Shown one piece after another: positions 1 through 9,003 of a DNA stretch of 62,864 nt. The DNA comes from Coriobacteriales bacterium. GTDB taxonomy: Bacteria; Actinomycetota; Coriobacteriia; Coriobacteriales; UBA8131. The notes beneath the pieces were generated by a model that saw nothing but the letters and a program-made list of their open reading frames with translations, did no database searches and was not told where the DNA came from. Location of the stretch: positions 1-62,864 of the forward strand of contig JAISLY010000054.1 in assembly GCA_031277035.1 (NCBI GenBank). The letters are read 5' to 3'. Position numbers and translations under genes: made by a program. Every line of letters starts with the position of its first letter. Position 1 is the first letter of the stretch.

Positions 1-55
1 TTCTATGCTAAACTAGCCACTTAGCGCAAATCATCTGCAATCGTAAGGGACACTC

Positions 56-643
56 ATGGTTTCTACCGACAGTCTGGCCTCAAGCCAGGTGCCCAAAAGC
101 CAGTTCAGGGAGCTTGCCCAGCGCATCGCGGGGCTGCGCGATGCCTGTGGCTACACCGTTGAGGAATTCGCCGACAAATTGGGCGTGGACCGTGAGGTCT
201 ACCGCGCCTATGAGGAAACGGGGTTCGACGTTCCGGCAAGCCTGCTCATGCATATTGCCCACGTCTGTAACGTAGACATGGCCGTCCTTCTCACCGGCGG
301 TTCCACCCATTTGAGCACCTACCAGGTTGTGCGGGCGGGCAAGGGGCGCGTTGTCGACCGCTTCCCGGGTTACCACTTCCAGGACCTCGCCTACAGCTAC
401 ACCGGCAAAGTCATGCAGCCGCTGCTCGTCACGCTGGACCCCAGCGATGAACCGGCGGAGCTCGTCAGCCACGCGGGGCAGGAGTTCAACTACGTAACGC
501 AGGGCACGGTGATTCTCGTATTCGCTGACCGCGAGGTCGAGCTGAACGTAGGCGACAGCGTCTACTTTAACCCGAGCATCCCCCACGGCCAGCGGTGCGG
601 TTCCCGCGAGCCCGCCACCTTTGTCACGATGATCACCGAATAG
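56..643 (+). CDS. XRE-family regulator with C-terminal cupin domain
   Basis: 195 residues. Residues ~18-75 form a helix-turn-helix of the XRE/Cro type (FADKLGVDREVYRAYEETG). Residues ~105-193 form a cupin barrel with the metal-site-like pattern SHAGQEFNYVTQG and a later IPHG. Family knowledge: such proteins are small-ligand-sensing transcription factors. ATG at 56 is preceded by AAGGGA (45-50), which fixes the start. The stop lies 54 bp before an acyl-CoA synthetase on the same strand, so the protein probably controls or is co-transcribed with that gene. The ligand is unknown; an organic acid or its CoA ester is a guess from context. Confidence 0.85.
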   Translation: MVSTDSLASSQVPKSQFRELAQRIAGLRDACGYTVEEFADKLGVDREVYRAYEETGFDVPASLLMHIAHVCNVDMAVLLTGGSTHLSTYQVVRAGKGRVVDRFPGYHFQDLAYSYTGKVMQPLLVTLDPSDEPAELVSHAGQEFNYVTQGTVILVFADREVELNVGDSVYFNPSIPHGQRCGSREPATFVTMITE

Positions 644-697
644 CAGACCGACCCGTGGCAGCCACACGGACAGCCACCCGATAAAGGAATAAGGATC

Positions 698-2557
698 ATG
701 GACCACATACTGCGCACCTATTGCCCCCGTATCGACTTTGAGTCCTACGAGGATTTCTTTGAGAACTTCAGGATTGAGATTCCGAAAAACTTCAACTTTG
801 CCTACGATGTGGTGGACGAGTGGGCGCGCGTCGAGCCCGACAAACGCGCCCTTGTCTGGTGCGATGAGGACGATGGGGAGAAGACCTTCACCTTCCTGGA
901 CATCGCACGTCTCTCGAATCGTCTTGCCAATGCCCTGTGGGGCCTTGGTATCCGCAAGGGCGACATCGTGATGCTCATGCTGCGACAGCGCTGGGAGTAT
1001 TGGGTCTGCGCCGTCGCACTCTGCAAGATTGGCGCAATTGTCATCCCGGCTACCACACAACTCACGAAAAAAGACATCGTCTATCGCCTCAACGCCTCAG
1101 GCGCCAGGGCGCTCATCGCCTTAGATGACCGCTACGTGCGTGAGCAGGTTGAGCTTGCCTCGCCCGAATGCCCCGGCCTCGAACACCGGCTGCTCGTGGC
1201 AGGAGTTGACAAAGGGGACGGTTCCGTTTTGTCTGACACAAAGGGGACTGACACAAAGGGGACGGTCTCTGACACAAAGGGGACGGTCTCTTTTGTGTCG
1301 AAGGACACAAAAGAGACCGTCCCCTTTGTGTCAGAGACCGTCCCCTTTGTGTCACCTCCTTTGTCAACTCCCGACGGCTGGCTTTCCTTCGAGCAACTCA
1401 TGGCGGACGCCTCCGAGGACTGGCGTCGCCCCACCGGAGAGGACGCCACTCACAACAGCGACATCATGCTCATCTACTTTACCTCCGGCACCACGGGGCT
1501 TGCCAAGATGTGTGCACACAGCTTTACGCATCCGCTCGGCCACATCATCACGGCGCGCTACTGGCAGCAGGTTCAGGAAAACCGACTGCACTGCTCCGTT
1601 TCAGACAGCGGATGGGCCAAGTTCGGCTGGGGCAAGCTCTACGGTCAGTGGATTTGCGGCGCGGCCGTCTTTGCCTATGACGCCGTCCGCTTTGATGCGC
1701 TCAAGCTGCTCAAACGCATTGAGCGCTATCGCGTCACCACCTTTTGCGTGCCGCCGACGATGTATCGCTTCATGCTGCAGGAAGACGTTGCCTCCTTTGA
1801 CCTTTCGAGCGTGGAGAACTTCACGACAGCTGGCGAACCGCTCAATGCCGACGTCACGAAGCGCTGGTTTGAGGCGACGGGTTCCTATATTCGTGAGGGT
1901 TTCGGCCAGACCGAAGGGCCGGTGCTGCTTGCGACGTTTCCCTGGGTCGAGCCACGGCCCGGCTCGATGGGTAAGCCCTCCCCGCTGCTCAATATCCAGC
2001 TGCTTGATGAGGAGGGCCAAGCAATTGAGGACGGCGAGGAGGGTTCCATCTGCGTCACCGGTCTGAAGGAGGCCTATCCGCCCGGCCTGTTTGCCGGCTA
2101 CTACCGCAATCCCGAGGCGACCGCTGAGGCCGTTGGCGGGGCGTACTACAACCTTCACGATGTGGCCTGGCGCGACCCGGACGGCTACTATACCTTCGTT
2201 GGTCGCAGCGACGATGTCATCAAATGTTCGGGCTACCGTATCGGCCCTTTTGAGGTGGAAAGCGCGCTTGTGGCCCATCCCGCAATCGTCGAATGCGCCG
2301 TTACGGCTGTGCCTGATGAGATACGCGGCAATGTTGTCAAGGCGACGGTTGTCCTGGCGCGTGGCTGGGAGGCATCCGAGGCGCTTACCAAAGAACTTCA
2401 GGATCATGTGAAGACAACGACCGCTCCCTTTAAACATCCGCGCGTCATCGAATATGTCGCCGAGTTGCCCAAGACGATAGGTGGTAAAATCAGGCGGGCA
2501 CAGATTCGCGCCGCGGATTCCGGGGACTCTCCCAGGGATGATTCAGGGGGCGCATAA
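698..2557 (+). CDS. AMP-forming acyl-CoA synthetase with in-frame palindromic insertion
   Basis: 619 residues of the ANL superfamily, closest in feel to medium-chain or aryl acyl-CoA synthetases. It should adenylate a carboxylate and transfer it to CoA in the cytoplasm. Visible motifs are the P-loop-like YFTSGTTGLAKM (~residue 264), the GEPLN and EGFGQTEG motifs (~385-410), the YYNLHDVAWRDPDGY ATP-binding Asp, and the C-terminal lysine region PKTIGGKIRR. Residues ~169-225, between the N-terminal lobe and the P-loop, are encoded by a 170-bp palindromic element and have no place in the family; without them the length is near normal (~560). The gene follows the XRE-cupin gene. ATG 698 has an AAGGA-type SD. 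The substrate cannot be read from sequence. Whether the inserted loop is tolerated is untested, but the frame is intact throughout. Confidence 0.87.
   Translation: MDHILRTYCPRIDFESYEDFFENFRIEIPKNFNFAYDVVDEWARVEPDKRALVWCDEDDGEKTFTFLDIARLSNRLANALWGLGIRKGDIVMLMLRQRWEYWVCAVALCKIGAIVIPATTQLTKKDIVYRLNASGARALIALDDRYVREQVELASPECPGLEHRLLVAGVDKGDGSVLSDTKGTDTKGTVSDTKGTVSFVSKDTKETVPFVSETVPFVSPPLSTPDGWLSFEQLMADASEDWRRPTGEDATHNSDIMLIYFTSGTTGLAKMCAHSFTHPLGHIITARYWQQVQENRLHCSVSDSGWAKFGWGKLYGQWICGAAVFAYDAVRFDALKLLKRIERYRVTTFCVPPTMYRFMLQEDVASFDLSSVENFTTAGEPLNADVTKRWFEATGSYIREGFGQTEGPVLLATFPWVEPRPGSMGKPSPLLNIQLLDEEGQAIEDGEEGSICVTGLKEAYPPGLFAGYYRNPEATAEAVGGAYYNLHDVAWRDPDGYYTFVGRSDDVIKCSGYRIGPFEVESALVAHPAIVECAVTAVPDEIRGNVVKATVVLARGWEASEALTKELQDHVKTTTAPFKHPRVIEYVAELPKTIGGKIRRAQIRAADSGDSPRDDSGGA
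1202..1371. repeat. In-frame palindromic element, copy 1
   Basis: A 170-bp element inside the acyl-CoA synthetase gene. Its ends are the 14-bp inverted repeat GGAGTTGACAAAGG (1202-1215) and CCTTTGTCAACTCC (1358-1371). Inside is a perfect palindrome with 51-bp arms (1249-1299 and 1304-1354) and a GAAG loop, built from repeated ACAAAGGGGACGGTCTCT units. It is read through as a Ser/Thr/Val/Lys-rich stretch starting GVDKG and ending PLSTP. It shares its ends and reading frame with the element at 17495-17620. It resembles the REP/RAYT class of palindromes, but no transposase is present in the window. Confidence 0.9.
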
Positions 2558-2574
2558 GGGAATGACCCCACCCG

Positions 2575-2712
2575 GCGGCGGTGGCACCGGCACCAGCGCC
2601 AGCACCGGCGGCGGTGGCACCGGCACCGGCACTGGCACCGGCACCAGCGCCAGCACCGGTGGCACCGGCACCGGCACCGGCATCGGCATCGGCACCGGCG
2701 GGGCGGGGGCGC
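2575..2712. repeat. GGCACC-type low-complexity repeat
   Basis: The gap between the acyl-CoA synthetase and the ABC ATPase gene is filled by imperfect GGCACC/GGCACCAGC hexamer and 9-mer repeats, with variants GGCATC and GGCGGC. No SD-linked reading frame uses it. It looks like a slippage-prone simple repeat. Confidence 0.85.
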
Positions 2713-2755
2713 GTAAAGGGACGGGCTTCGGAAGGCTTGAGATAAAGGAGTTGAG

Positions 2756-3457
2756 ATGGCAGCTATCCTCGAATGCCAGGGTCTGAGCAAATCCTACGGT
2801 GGTGCGCTTGCCCTCAGCAATGTCACGCTCAATGTACCTCCCGGGCGCATCGTGGGTCTGCTCGGGCCAAACGGTTCGGGCAAGACGACGTTTATCAAAC
2901 TGACGGCCGGCCTGCTCACTCCAAGCTATGGACAGGTTCTCATTGGGGGCTTGGCGCCGGGGCCTCAGACCAAGGCCATCGTCTCCTATCTGCCCGAGCG
3001 CAATTATCTGCCCAGCTGGATGCGCGTCTCGGACTGCCTGGATTACTTTGAATCCTTTTACGCGGACTTTGACCGTCTGGTCGCGCTCGACATGTTGGCG
3101 CGCCTGCAGGTGCCGCTTGCCGCCCGCTTTAAAACCCTGTCAAAGGGTACGAAGGAGAAGGTTCAGCTCGTGCTCGTCATGTCGCGGCACGCCCAACTCT
3201 ACCTGCTTGACGAGCCGATTGCCGGCGTGGACCCGGCGACTCGAGACTATATCCTGCGCACTATCGTAGGCAACTATAATCGCAATGCCTCGATTATCAT
3301 CTCCACGCATCTCATAGCGGATGTCGAAGGCGTGCTTGACGACTTTATCCTGCTCCATTACGGCAATGTGGCCGCCTGCTCCTCGGTGGCAGCGGTCAAG
3401 GCTCAGGGCTCTGCTTCGCTTGATGCCTACTTCAGGGAGGCCTTCTATGTCCGGTAG
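2756..3457 (+). CDS. ABC transporter ATP-binding protein
   Basis: 233 residues, one nucleotide-binding domain: Walker A GPNGSGKT (~37-44), signature-like LSKGTKEK (~125), Walker B LYLLDEPIAGVDP (~145-157), switch His in IIISTH (~185). The signature is the degenerate form common in Ytr/CcmA-like exporters. ATG 2756 has AAGGAG at 2744-2749. It overlaps the following membrane gene by 11 bp, so the two are translationally coupled and should form one ABC exporter. The substrate is unknown. Confidence 0.93.
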   Translation: MAAILECQGLSKSYGGALALSNVTLNVPPGRIVGLLGPNGSGKTTFIKLTAGLLTPSYGQVLIGGLAPGPQTKAIVSYLPERNYLPSWMRVSDCLDYFESFYADFDRLVALDMLARLQVPLAARFKTLSKGTKEKVQLVLVMSRHAQLYLLDEPIAGVDPATRDYILRTIVGNYNRNASIIISTHLIADVEGVLDDFILLHYGNVAACSSVAAVKAQGSASLDAYFREAFYVR

Positions 3458-4316
3458 ACTGATCAAATACGACCTTTTGGCGCTTGGACGCACCCTGCTG
3501 CCGCTTCAGGCGGGCATCTTTGGCATCTGCCTGTTCTTTGCGGCCTATCTCACCTGGCGTGTCCGTACCGACAGCAGTCTGTTCTCCGGCTATGGTACTG
3601 GAGAATCCCCGATAGACAACCTGCTCGACGGTCTGCTCGGCTTCGGTATCATGCTGCTCGGGGCGATCATAATGGCGGGCTTTTTTATAACGCTGTTCCT
3701 CGTCGCCCGACACTTCTACTTAAACGTCTACAGCGATGAGGGCTATCTGACAATGACCCTGCCTGCGACCATTGGCCAGCACATCATCTCCAAAACGGTC
3801 TCAGGCTTCATCTGGCTCATGATAGACGGCCTGGTGATGCTGCTGGGTATGGGCATCATCCTGTTTTGCGGGTTTGCCACCGAGGGCCTGCTCAACCATG
3901 AAATCCTGCAGTTTGTCGCCGACATCCTCCGCACCATCGCCGATTACAGCCCGCTGCTCTTCGTCGTCTATCCAATCACGGCCATCCTTGGCGTCCTCAG
4001 CTCCCTGATGTGCGTCTACGCCTGCCTTGCGGCTGGTTGCGCCTGGGCAAAGAAGCACCGGATTGCCCTTGCCATCCTGCTCATTTTTGCCGTCTACGTT
4101 GTGACCTCCACCATCGGCTCGGTCGCGGATGTGGTTGTTGCGCTGAGTACCGGGCCGGGGTCGGTGTCAAGCTTTTTGGAGATGTCCGATCCTGACCAAC
4201 TCTACCGCTATTACCTTGCAGTCTCCACGGTACGCCTGGTCATCGACGCCGTGCTCATTTTCGCTTACGGCGCGTTTATGCACTATGCGCTTTCCAACCG
4301 CCTGAATCTGGAGTAG
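3447..4316 (+). CDS. ABC transporter permease-like membrane protein
   Basis: 289 residues with about six hydrophobic spans (e.g. LLPLQAGIFGICLFFAAYL near residue 15, and later segments near 70, 125, 175, 215 and 260). It lacks the EAA loop of importers and fits the ABC-2 type exporter permeases. ATG 3447 lies inside the end of the ATPase gene and has AGGGAGG at 3434-3440. A longer open frame upstream overlaps the ATPase gene extensively and has no RBS. Probable partner of the ATPase in an export complex of unknown substrate. Confidence 0.82.
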   Translation: MSGRLIKYDLLALGRTLLPLQAGIFGICLFFAAYLTWRVRTDSSLFSGYGTGESPIDNLLDGLLGFGIMLLGAIIMAGFFITLFLVARHFYLNVYSDEGYLTMTLPATIGQHIISKTVSGFIWLMIDGLVMLLGMGIILFCGFATEGLLNHEILQFVADILRTIADYSPLLFVVYPITAILGVLSSLMCVYACLAAGCAWAKKHRIALAILLIFAVYVVTSTIGSVADVVVALSTGPGSVSSFLEMSDPDQLYRYYLAVSTVRLVIDAVLIFAYGAFMHYALSNRLNLE

Positions 4317-4334
4317 GAGGAGGGCAGAGGCTTC

Positions 4335-4556
4335 ATGTGTGGATACGCCTGCATCGGTTGCGGAAACTGCGGCAAACCTCGCACGCTCACTTCAAGCCTG
4401 CTCTGCGTGAGGTGCGGTATAGAAAACGAGTGGGGTGCCCCTGAATGCCGAGCCTGTGGCTATCCCTTCGCACCAGGCCCGCGCCCGACCAGCCTGAAAA
4501 GGGGAGAGGCTCGTGATGACACACAGCGAGACCGCCACGCTCAGGCCGGTGCTTGA
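4335..4556 (+). CDS. Small zinc-ribbon protein
   Basis: 73 residues with Cys clusters CIGCGNC, CVRCG and CRACGYPF, giving at least two CxxC knuckles, so a zinc ribbon is likely. The C-terminus is polar. It starts 18 bp after the permease stop and runs 41 bp into the next gene, so it appears to be part of the same transcript. Function unknown: a metal-binding adaptor or regulator is possible. The overlap with the next start weakens the case slightly, but the cysteine spacing is not random. Confidence 0.6.
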   Translation: MCGYACIGCGNCGKPRTLTSSLLCVRCGIENEWGAPECRACGYPFAPGPRPTSLKRGEARDDTQRDRHAQAGA

Positions 4557-6120
4557 GGCCTGTCGTCGCGTCTGGACGCGCCCGATTGCCCAGTGTGCCC
4601 TCTGTGGACGCTGTGCGAAGCGCTGTGAGCTGTACGCCGAAGGCAGCCGCGGTATCAGCGAGCTTGCCCGTGCGGGCCTGCGTCTGGTTGACGCCCTGCT
4701 ACAGGGCGCAGGGGGCGCGTCGGGCGCAGGGGGCGCAGGGGGCGCGGATGCCAGAGAGGGAGATGCCAGAGCAGGCGCAGATGCCAGAGCGCAGGGTCGT
4801 GGCACGCCGCAGGGAGATGCCGGTGCGCAGAATCCCGCATCCAACGAAAGGCCAATTGATGATGAGGCTCTGAGCGTGGCCGTGCGCTCCTTTATCGAGC
4901 GGCGCCCCGACCTGTATGGGCTTACCCGTCGCTGCTCGCTTTGCAACCACTGCACGGCCCTCTGTCCCACGAACGTTCGCGCGGTTGAGATTGTGCGCCC
5001 CTGGCGGTGGCTCTATGCGCTTGCCCAGGTGCTCGACCCGGCCGACATCAAAAGTGTGCAGGTTGATACCGAGTGGCATATCTTTTCGGTCTATCGGGCG
5101 GTCTACGGCATTCATTATACGGAGTTTCTGATGCTTGCCGATGCTGCCGCTGCCGCTCCCTCCGATGCAGCCGCTGCCGCTCCCTCCGCCGCCACCGCTG
5201 AGCGCGCCCTCACCTCCTCAGCGTCCTCCTCCGAGACCGCCGCCTCCGAGACCGCCGCCTCCTCAGCGTCCGGCACCGGCATCGTCGACACCCTCTTTTT
5301 CCCCGGCTGCTCCCTTATCAGCTATGCGCCCGATCTGGTGCGCAAAGTGGGTGCGTGGTTAAGCGCACAGGGCTTCTCCTGGGCCTTGAGCGACTCCTGT
5401 TGCGGCAGTCCGCTCATCTCCCACGGTCGCCCGGACCGCGCTCGTGTTCTGCGCCATCGCATCGTCGAGCAATGCCGCGCGGCGGGCATCCGACGGGTTC
5501 TCACCGTCTGTCCGGGTTGCGGAGATGAGCTGCTGTCCCTGCTTGCGCAGGAGGGTATCGAGGTCATCCCACTGCCCCGACTGCTCGCAGAGGCCGGGGT
5601 GCAGGTGTCTTCCGCCGCCTTCGCCCCCACCCCCGCCACCCCCACGCTCGCCCCCGCCCCCGCACCAGCCCCAAGCGCCGCCCCCGCCACCCCCACGCTC
5701 ACCTTCTTTGACTCCTGCCACGACCGTCTGCAACAGCACGGCATCCCCATCCGCCGTCTCTTTGCCCGTCTGCCAAGCGTCGAGCTTGCGCATCACTGCC
5801 GTAACACCCTGTGCTGTGGCGCGGGCGGCGGCGTGTCGAGTTTCGACGCGGACATCTCCGACCGTCGACTGGAACATCTGCTTGGCGAGGCGGCCGACGC
5901 CGGCGCTGGAGCACTGGTCACCACCTGCCCGACCTGCACCTACACCTTTGCCTATAAACGCCTGCTGGGAAGCACCACGCCGGTGCTTGCGCACCTGGAC
6001 TGCCACCACTATCTTGAGTACGTTTTTGAGACGCCCATCGACTGGCCGACGGTCTTCTCCCAACTACAGGACATGTGGAGCGGGGAATACGGCGAATGGG
6101 TCTGCTCACAACTGCTATAA
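4516..6120 (+). CDS. Iron-sulfur (HdrD/GlpC-like) oxidoreductase with two CCG domains
   Basis: About 534 residues. The N-terminal ferredoxin-like part has CALCGRCAKRC (~28) and CSLCNHCTALCP (~140), consistent with two [4Fe-4S] clusters, although the fourth Cys of each is not all in the usual context. The C-terminal half carries two cysteine-rich CCG domains: FFPGCS / SCCGSP / CPGC, then FFDSCHD / LCCGAGGG / CPTC. Family knowledge: CCG proteins handle thiol/disulfide or lactate/glycerol-type oxidations and quinone or flavoprotein electron transfer. Ala/Pro/Ser-rich stretches lie between the two cluster motifs and between domains (~75-110, 200-260, 355-385). ATG 4516 follows GGGGAGAGG (4501-4509); GTG 4513 is an alternative. 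Confidence 0.85.
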   Translation: MTHSETATLRPVLEACRRVWTRPIAQCALCGRCAKRCELYAEGSRGISELARAGLRLVDALLQGAGGASGAGGAGGADAREGDARAGADARAQGRGTPQGDAGAQNPASNERPIDDEALSVAVRSFIERRPDLYGLTRRCSLCNHCTALCPTNVRAVEIVRPWRWLYALAQVLDPADIKSVQVDTEWHIFSVYRAVYGIHYTEFLMLADAAAAAPSDAAAAAPSAATAERALTSSASSSETAASETAASSASGTGIVDTLFFPGCSLISYAPDLVRKVGAWLSAQGFSWALSDSCCGSPLISHGRPDRARVLRHRIVEQCRAAGIRRVLTVCPGCGDELLSLLAQEGIEVIPLPRLLAEAGVQVSSAAFAPTPATPTLAPAPAPAPSAAPATPTLTFFDSCHDRLQQHGIPIRRLFARLPSVELAHHCRNTLCCGAGGGVSSFDADISDRRLEHLLGEAADAGAGALVTTCPTCTYTFAYKRLLGSTTPVLAHLDCHHYLEYVFETPIDWPTVFSQLQDMWSGEYGEWVCSQLL

Positions 6121-6198
6121 TGAACAGGCGCATCCGGAGAGCCCATCAGCAGGCGCATCTGGAGACATATCGGCGCATTGCAGAGGGGGAGACTGGCA

Positions 6199-8214
6199 AT
6201 GGGGGAGAAGACGCGGAGCAGGCTGCCGTTTGGCGGGCTTCGCATTCCGCACGACCTTCGGGCTCGGTTTGAGGCGCAGCGCCTGGAGACCAATGTCGGG
6301 CGGATGCTCGGCTTTTCAATCTACATCATTGCTTTTCAGCTGCTTTTGCAGGTGGTCAACATCCTGGTGCCGCAATGGGTGGGCACCGGCATGCCCGTGC
6401 CCATCGACGTCTACATCCTTCTTTCCCTTCTCACGCTTCTGCTCGGTATCGTGTTTTGCGTCCTGTTTGTCCTGGCGCGTCGTGGCCGCATCACCAACCC
6501 GCGCCTCAAGGCCCTGTTTGTGCAACTCCTCCTCTATCTCTATGCGGTTCTTCAGCTGGCCTTCTGTACGGCGAACATCCTCTCTAACCAGGGCCTTATG
6601 AGCTATGTCATCTTCATCCTGATGTTCTCGATGGTGCCCGTCCTGTCCTGGCGCCAGAGCCTGCCCACCATCCTTGCCGCCGCCGCGTACGTCGCTGTCG
6701 TTCTTGTTGCGAGCAACGGTCTGAGCGGAAGCGACCTTGCGCTTACAGGCATCGGCGGCCAGTGGACCGTCACCTCGCTGCACGAGTTCCTCTACACCGA
6801 TCTGCGCGCCAATCTCATCATCGTCACCGGGCTGGCGATTTTCGCCTCGATTGTCGTCTACAACCTCTACGTGGCACATTTCCTGAAGGCTGAGGAGCTT
6901 GCCCGGCATGGCGAGGAACTTGCGCGGCATGGCGAGGAACTTGAGCAGATGGTGCAGGAACGCACGGCCGAGCTGTGGGAGAAGACCATCGCCGCCGAGG
7001 AAGCCTCCCGCGCCAAGAGCCGTTTTCTGGCGACTATCTCACACGAGATACGCACGCCCTTAAACGCCATCGTCGGCATGACCCATGTTGCCCGCAAAAG
7101 CAGCGATGCCACACGGATTGCCCACGCCCTCGATCAGGTGGAATCGTCTACCACCCTGCTTCTCGATCTGCTCAACGACGTTTTGGATATGTCGGGCATC
7201 GAGACCGGACAACTGAAGGTCGAATACAAGCGATTTCCTTTGAAGAAGGCCTTGCAGGACATCGTTCGCTCGGGAGGTGTGCGCTGCTCACGTAAGGCGA
7301 TACGGCTGGAGACCAACGTAGACGACCTTGCCGAGTACACCGTGATGGGTGACCGGCTGCGGCTGGCGCAGGTGTTGGGAAACCTGCTGGATAACGCCTG
7401 CAAGTTCTCATCCGAGGATGCCGTTGTCAGACTGACGGTTGAGTGTGAGGGCACTACCCCTGCCGCCCCCACCACCCTCGCTGCGGCTCAGCCCCCTGCC
7501 GCCCCCACCACCACCCCTGCCGCCCCCACCACCCCCTCCCAGCCCGTTGATGGCCGGCTGAACGTCTCCTTCGTCGTCTCCGATTGTGGCATCGGCATGG
7601 ATGAAGAGACGCAAAGCCGTCTGTTCAAGCCCTTTGAGCAGGGCGAGTCGCAGGGTATGAGGCATACTGGCCTTGGCCTGGGCCTGACAATCAGCCAGTC
7701 GCTCGTGGAGATGATGGGCGGGCACATCGAAGTTAAAAGCGAGCTCGGTCGCGGCTCGACCTTCTCCTTTACCCTGGGGTTCGACCTTGTCGAGCCGGAA
7801 GGGGAGAGCGCCGTTCTCGTCCCCGACCTGACGGGTCAGCACATCCTTTCGGTCGAGGACATCGCCATCAACCGCGACATCCTCCGTGAGCTGCTGGAGG
7901 AAACAAACGCAATCGTAGAGGATGCCCCCGACGGCCTTGAGGCCGTCCAACGCTTTGAGCGCTCGCCCGAGGGCTACTACAACCTGATTTTCATGGATTT
8001 GCTCATGCCGCGGATGGATGGCTATGAGGCGGCTTACACCATCCGGGCTCTGTCTCGCGCCGACGCCAGGCAGGTGCCCATCGTGGCGCTTTCTGCAAAT
8101 GCCTACCCGGAAGATGTGGAAAAGTCGCTGGCTGCGGGCATGAACGCGCATATCGCCAAGCCCCTGGACTTCAAATCGCTGATGCAGACCTTGAATACCT
8201 ATCTGGCGCACTGA
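6199..8214 (+). CDS. Membrane hybrid sensor histidine kinase with receiver domain
   Basis: About 671 residues. Five or six N-terminal membrane spans (~35-230) are followed by a short coiled coil (repeated RHGEELA), a dimerisation/phosphoacceptor domain with SHEIRTPLNAIVGM (H near 285), and an HATPase domain with N-box NLLDNACKFS and G-box GLGLGL. A receiver domain at ~555-670 has phospho-acceptor Asp in FMDLLMPRMDGYEA. An Ala/Pro/Thr-rich stretch (~420-445) is inserted between the N box and the DCGIGMD box. ATG 6199 has GAGGGGGA at 6183-6190. No separate response regulator lies beside it, so output may go through a distant regulator or HPt protein. Signal unknown. Confidence 0.92.
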   Translation: MGEKTRSRLPFGGLRIPHDLRARFEAQRLETNVGRMLGFSIYIIAFQLLLQVVNILVPQWVGTGMPVPIDVYILLSLLTLLLGIVFCVLFVLARRGRITNPRLKALFVQLLLYLYAVLQLAFCTANILSNQGLMSYVIFILMFSMVPVLSWRQSLPTILAAAAYVAVVLVASNGLSGSDLALTGIGGQWTVTSLHEFLYTDLRANLIIVTGLAIFASIVVYNLYVAHFLKAEELARHGEELARHGEELEQMVQERTAELWEKTIAAEEASRAKSRFLATISHEIRTPLNAIVGMTHVARKSSDATRIAHALDQVESSTTLLLDLLNDVLDMSGIETGQLKVEYKRFPLKKALQDIVRSGGVRCSRKAIRLETNVDDLAEYTVMGDRLRLAQVLGNLLDNACKFSSEDAVVRLTVECEGTTPAAPTTLAAAQPPAAPTTTPAAPTTPSQPVDGRLNVSFVVSDCGIGMDEETQSRLFKPFEQGESQGMRHTGLGLGLTISQSLVEMMGGHIEVKSELGRGSTFSFTLGFDLVEPEGESAVLVPDLTGQHILSVEDIAINRDILRELLEETNAIVEDAPDGLEAVQRFERSPEGYYNLIFMDLLMPRMDGYEAAYTIRALSRADARQVPIVALSANAYPEDVEKSLAAGMNAHIAKPLDFKSLMQTLNTYLAH

Positions 8215-8294
8215 TACAGGACGCCAGACGGCACACGCCAGACGACATCCGATGTTACCGTATGGTGGTGCTATACTGAATGGGTGAGGAAGAC

Positions 8295-8600
8295 ATGACA
8301 CAGACTGCACTTGACATACCAACGATTTCCTCCCTGATAGCTCCCGTAGCTCATGATTACGGCGTCTCCAAGCTGTCCCTGTTCGGTTCCTACGCTCGTG
8401 GCGATGCAGACGGGAGCAGCGATGTTGATTTTCGTATTGTGGACAGAGGTGAGCTGAGAGGATTGTTTCGCCTCGCTGCGTTCCAAGGCGCTTTGGAAAA
8501 GCGCCTGAATCTTCCTGTTGACCTTGTTCCAACGGATTCGCTCGACTCCGCATTTCTGGATCGCATCAGCAACGAAGAGGTTGTCGTATATGAAACCTGA
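8295..8600 (+). CDS. mntA: MntA-type nucleotidyltransferase antitoxin
   Basis: 101 residues of the minimal nucleotidyltransferase fold. It shows the GSYARG motif followed by SDVDFRI, the two Asp that bind Mg-NTP. Known role: MntA neutralises the paired HEPN RNase HepT, in characterised systems by AMPylating its tyrosine. ATG 8295 is preferred because GAGGA (8286-8290) precedes it; ATG 8280 has no SD. A TATACT -10-like box is at 8272-8277. It overlaps the HepT gene by 11 bp. The local base composition is less GC-rich than neighbouring genes, which suits a transferred module. Confidence 0.88.
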   Translation: MTQTALDIPTISSLIAPVAHDYGVSKLSLFGSYARGDADGSSDVDFRIVDRGELRGLFRLAAFQGALEKRLNLPVDLVPTDSLDSAFLDRISNEEVVVYET

Positions 8601-9003
8601 AACTCGCGACGTATCCATTCTGGAGCGGATTATTGCGTATTGTGACGAAATCGATTCGACGAAAGAGTATTTTGGTGATTCCAAAGAGATTCTGCGTACA
8701 AACAGTATCTATAAAAACGCTCTTTCAATGTGCGTGTTGCAAATTGGGGAGTTGACCACACATTTGACGACGAACTTCCGAAGCACCCATACGTCTGTTC
8801 CGTGGAGTGATATTAAAAAAATGCGCGATATTGCGGCTCACCATTACGGTGCGTTCAGTGTCGATTTCCTCTGGGACACGGTAACTGACGATATAACTGT
8901 CTTGCGTAGCTATTGCAGGGCCTGCATTGAGGAGCTGAGAACATCCGACGCGCACGCAATTAGTCGGCGCCCTCCTAGAAAAAGCCCAGATACCACTGGA
9001 TAA
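8590..9003 (+). CDS. hepT: HepT-like HEPN RNase toxin
   Basis: 137 residues, all-helical HEPN domain. The catalytic RX4HXY motif is present as RDIAAHHY (~residues 84-91). In known HepT proteins this is the RNase active site, and its Tyr is the residue modified by MntA. ATG 8590 overlaps the end of mntA, the classic coupled layout. The last ~30 residues (SRRPPRKSPDTTG end) run into the convergent prepilin peptidase gene by 29 bp, so the 3' end may have been extended when the island was assembled. Confidence 0.87.
   Translation: MKPETRDVSILERIIAYCDEIDSTKEYFGDSKEILRTNSIYKNALSMCVLQIGELTTHLTTNFRSTHTSVPWSDIKKMRDIAAHHYGAFSVDFLWDTVTDDITVLRSYCRACIEELRTSDAHAISRRPPRKSPDTTG

Noticed and set aside
80-1060. 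Antisense frame opposite the XRE-cupin gene and the acyl-CoA synthetase
   Set aside because: No SD, spans two real genes; product lacks any domain pattern.
1249-1354. Palindrome as a transcription terminator
   Set aside because: It lies inside an intact open frame with the catalytic domain downstream, and no U tract follows.
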